The notes beneath the pieces are model-generated. The model searched no databases. It was not told the DNA's origin and saw only the letters and a list, made by a program, of their open reading frames with translations. Source: Acidisphaera sp. (GTDB lineage: Bacteria; Pseudomonadota; Alphaproteobacteria; Acetobacterales; Acetobacteraceae). Taken from it: a stretch of DNA of 33,327 nt. Shown in pieces: positions 31,388-33,327 of the stretch. The stretch lies in the NCBI GenBank assembly GCA_019240395.1, contig JAFAYM010000093.1, forward strand, positions 1-33,327, written 5' to 3'. The first letter of the stretch is position 1, and the number at the start of each line of letters is the position of its first letter. The position numbers and the translations under genes are program-made.

Positions 31388-32787
31388 GCGACATTCCTCA
31401 GGACGGTGGCGCGGATGCAGGCCTCGATGGCCGAGAGCCGGTTGGGCACCACGGTGAAGCGTTCGGGCCTGTCATATAGGTCGGCGAGGTGGCTTGGCAG
31501 AGGGGGTCGCCGGCCGATCGCCTGCTCGATGGCGTCGGGGAATTTCGCGGGGTGGGCGGTGGCCATGGCGACGGTCGGCACGCCCGGCCCGGCGGGCAGC
31601 GCGCGGGCGGCGGCGATGCCGATGGCGGTGTGCGGGTCGGCGAGATAGAGGCTGGCCGCGTGCAGGCGCCGGATCTCGGCGGCGGTGCCGGCATCATCCA
31701 GGCGGAAGCCGTCGAACAGGGCGCGCGCCCGGCGCCAGGCCGGATCGGGCACCGTCATCCGGCCGGTGGCGCGGAACCCCTGCATGGCCGCTTCGGTGGC
31801 GCCGGGATCGCGGTCGAGCAGCTCGAAGAGCAGGCGCTCGAAATTCGAGCTGACCTGGATGTCCATGCTCGGCGACAGGCTGGGCGCCACGCCGGCGATC
31901 GACATGTCGTTGGCCCCGAAGAAGCGGGCCAGGATGTCGTTGCGGTTGGACGCCACGATCAGGCGGGCGATCGGCAGGCCCATGCGCTGCGCCGCGTAGG
32001 CCGCCAGCACGTTGCCGAAATTGCCCGACGGCACGGCGAAGGCAACCTCCCGGTCGGGCGCGCCCAGGGCGAGCGCAGCGGCGGCGTAATAGGGGATCTG
32101 CGCGGCGATGCGTGCCCAGTTGATCGAATTGACGGCGGAGAGCCGCATCTCCCGGCGGAACGGGAGATCGGAAAACGCCGCCTTCACCAGGTCCTGGCAG
32201 TCATCGAAGCTGCCCTCGACGGCGAGGTTGGCGATGTTGGGCGCCATCACCGTGGTCATCTGCCGGCGCTGCACCTCGCTCGTGCGGCCGTGCGGGTGCA
32301 GGATGACGAGGTCGATGTTGGCGCGCCCGCGGCAAGCCTCGATGGCGGCCGAGCCGGTATCGCCGGAGGTGGCGCCAAGGATGGTGATCCGCGCGCCCTG
32401 CTCCGCCAGCACATGGTCGAACAGCCGCCCCAGCAGCTGCATCGCGAGGTCCTTGAAGGCGAGCGTCGGCCCGTGGAACAGCTCCTGCACGAAGAGCGAG
32501 CCGTCGAGCTGCACCAGCGGCACGATGGCGGGATGCCCGAACCCGGCATAGGCCTCGCGGCAGAGTGTTCCCAGCGTGGCGGAGGGGATGGCCTCGCCGA
32601 CGAAGGGCTGGATCAGCCGCGCCGCGAGCTCCGGGTACGGCAGCCCGCGCAGGCACCGCCACTCCGCGGCGGAGAGGAGCGGCCAGCTGTGCGGCATATA
32701 GAGCCCGCCATCCTCAGCGAGCCCGGCCAGCAGCACCCCGGAAAAATCGCGCACGGGCGCCCGCCCGCGGGTGGAGATGTAGTGCAT
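31384..32787 (-). CDS. thrC: Threonine synthase
   Basis: A 467-residue PLP enzyme making threonine from O-phosphohomoserine. It starts MHYISTRG with GVLLAGLAEDGGLYMPHSWP, the N-terminal Thr_synth_N signature. PLP Lys112 is in ELFHGPTLAFKD. TILGATSGDTGSAAIEACRG is the phosphate-binding loop; VNSINWARIAAQIPYYAAA and AVPSGNFGNVLAAYAA are typical. It begins the minus-strand thrC-M16-pmbA operon-like run. ATG 32787 was chosen because the family N-terminus begins there; the frame continues upstream without a family match. The promoter must be in the low-GC gap at 32788-33074. Confidence 0.95.
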   Translation of the reverse strand: MHYISTRGRAPVRDFSGVLLAGLAEDGGLYMPHSWPLLSAAEWRCLRGLPYPELAARLIQPFVGEAIPSATLGTLCREAYAGFGHPAIVPLVQLDGSLFVQELFHGPTLAFKDLAMQLLGRLFDHVLAEQGARITILGATSGDTGSAAIEACRGRANIDLVILHPHGRTSEVQRRQMTTVMAPNIANLAVEGSFDDCQDLVKAAFSDLPFRREMRLSAVNSINWARIAAQIPYYAAAALALGAPDREVAFAVPSGNFGNVLAAYAAQRMGLPIARLIVASNRNDILARFFGANDMSIAGVAPSLSPSMDIQVSSNFERLLFELLDRDPGATEAAMQGFRATGRMTVPDPAWRRARALFDGFRLDDAGTAAEIRRLHAASLYLADPHTAIGIAAARALPAGPGVPTVAMATAHPAKFPDAIEQAIGRRPPLPSHLADLYDRPERFTVVPNRLSAIEACIRATVLRNVA

Positions 32788-33074
32788 CGCAGGATGATAC
32801 GCGGGGTGGGCTGGGAGGCGAAGGGGCGCGGAATGTGTAGCTCGCAGGAAGCCTTGTCGAGCGGACACTTGCACTGGACGAATTTACATTGACGCCGGTC
32901 AGCTTCCGACTGAAGAGCGGACTTAGGCGACCTTAATAGGAGAATTTCAGAAGCGGGCGTCCCCGTCACTTTCTTGGTCTCACTAGACGTAGCTGGCTGA
33001 AGTTGCGGAATACAGAGAAAACGGATAGCTGCCTATGTCAGTCCGACCCCGTCCCCCTAACTTCCGAGTGCGAG
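32788..33074. other. Low-GC gap between thrC and the right-edge defence-like gene
   Basis: No supported gene, RNA or repeat is visible in these 287 nt. GC is near 50-53% from 32,881 on, against about 70% in most of the window, so composition switches in the first hundred bases. It must contain promoters for thrC (minus) and perhaps for the rightward gene (plus). TTGACG at 32889-32894 could be a -35 box but no -10 follows at the right spacing. No tRNA or attachment-site duplication was noticed. Confidence 0.6.
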
Positions 33075-33327
33075 TTGAGTCTTCCAGAAATTCGATTCGA
33101 AGACATTCGTCCGCAGGACAACAGTCGTAACACTGGGTTCGAGGAACTCTGTTGCCAGCTAGCGTGCCTTGAGCCACGCGCCGCCGGCGCCACCTTCTTT
33201 CGTAAAGGCCGCGGAGGCGATGCGGGCATCGAATGCTTCGTTCGTAATAGCGACGGCAGCGAGGTGGGCTGGCAGGCGAAGTACGTCTGGCACTGGAACT
33301 CCTCGCTCAAGGCACAGTTGGATCACT
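33075..33327 (+). CDS. N-terminus of Mrr-like nuclease-domain protein, probable antiviral gene, partial
   Basis: The gene runs off the right window edge. Its first 84 residues are readable: a start segment MSLPEIRFEDIRP, then NTGFEELCCQLACLEP (residues 19-34), then FFRKGRGGDAGIECF (41-55) and EVGWQAKYV (63-71). GGD-A-G-I-E with Asp49, then Q67-A-K69, is the Mrr-type PD-(D/E)XK catalytic layout. The F-E-E-L-C-x-Q-L-A opening plus RKG.GGDAG.E...GWQAK is what I recall at the N-terminus of large Avs/STAND-type antiviral NTPases and related defence proteins. TTG 33075 is the only plausible in-frame start; no ATG or GTG precedes it before the stop at 32937. Codon use differs from neighbours. What follows the nuclease domain is outside the window. 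Confidence 0.7.
   Translation, partial: MSLPEIRFEDIRPQDNSRNTGFEELCCQLACLEPRAAGATFFRKGRGGDAGIECFVRNSDGSEVGWQAKYVWHWNSSLKAQLDH

Noticed and set aside
29636-31648. A 670-codon plus-strand frame over pmbA and the M16 gene
   Set aside because: Low-complexity Ala/Gly/His/Gln sequence in antisense; the minus-strand genes have full catalytic motifs.
33038-33310. Minus-strand frame over the right-edge gene
   Set aside because: No family resemblance; the plus-strand frame has the Mrr-type motifs.
1-33327. CRISPR array, tRNA, rRNA or insertion sequence
   Set aside because: No regular spaced repeats, cloverleaf-like genes or transposase were seen on either strand; the small repeats listed are the only repeated DNA noticed.

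Overview
The window is GC-rich (roughly 70% by eye) and almost fully coding, with very short gaps, many 1-8 nt gene overlaps and frequent GTG/TTG starts. Gene content points to an alphaproteobacterium, most likely Rhodospirillales/Acetobacteraceae-like: an acetoacetyl-CoA reductase end, uronate dehydrogenase, a COG0523 GTPase paired with a WD40 protein, a complete Tad/Flp pilus locus with two Flp pilins, and a thrC-M16 peptidase pair. This placement is inference from gene families, not a database match.

Region 1 (1-12.9 kb) is a mosaic of small metabolic units: a partial PhaB-type reductase, a glutathione transferase, GloB divergent from a methyltransferase, a second methyltransferase plus an amidase, uronate dehydrogenase divergent from that amidase, a DUF1003 membrane protein, a GST plus glyoxalase-like pair, a COG0523 GTPase overlapping a WD40 protein, an aldo/keto reductase, a small lysozyme-like protein and an orphan Tat-exported binding protein.

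Region 2 (12.9-27.0 kb) holds a GT87-type membrane glycosyltransferase and then the Tad locus: tadG-like, two tadE-like genes, a lytic transglycosylase, flp1, flp2, cpaA, cpaB, cpaC, a short lipoprotein in the cpaD slot, cpaE, cpaF, tadB, tadC and, after a repeat element, tadD. Most junctions are ATGA, TGATG or one-base overlaps, so translation is probably coupled. Together these genes would make, process, export and assemble a type IVb (Flp) adhesive pilus.

Region 3 (27.0-32.8 kb) is a minus-strand run thrC > M16 peptidase > pmbA/tldE-like > Tim44-like > HAD, reading toward tadD.

Region 4 (32.8 kb to the end) breaks from everything before it. GC falls to about 50-53% over 32,881-33,120, and from 33,075 a plus-strand gene begins with a TTG start and runs off the window. 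Its first 84 residues carry a GGDAGIE...WQAK signature of an Mrr-like PD-(D/E)XK nuclease, of the kind found at the N-terminus of large antiviral P-loop proteins. This is the most likely entry to an accessory defence island and the best lead here.

Three stop-codon-anchored stem-loop repeats (6308, 12837, 26163) are a second unexplained layer. Two of them align without gaps over 71 nt and show compensating changes in the stem.
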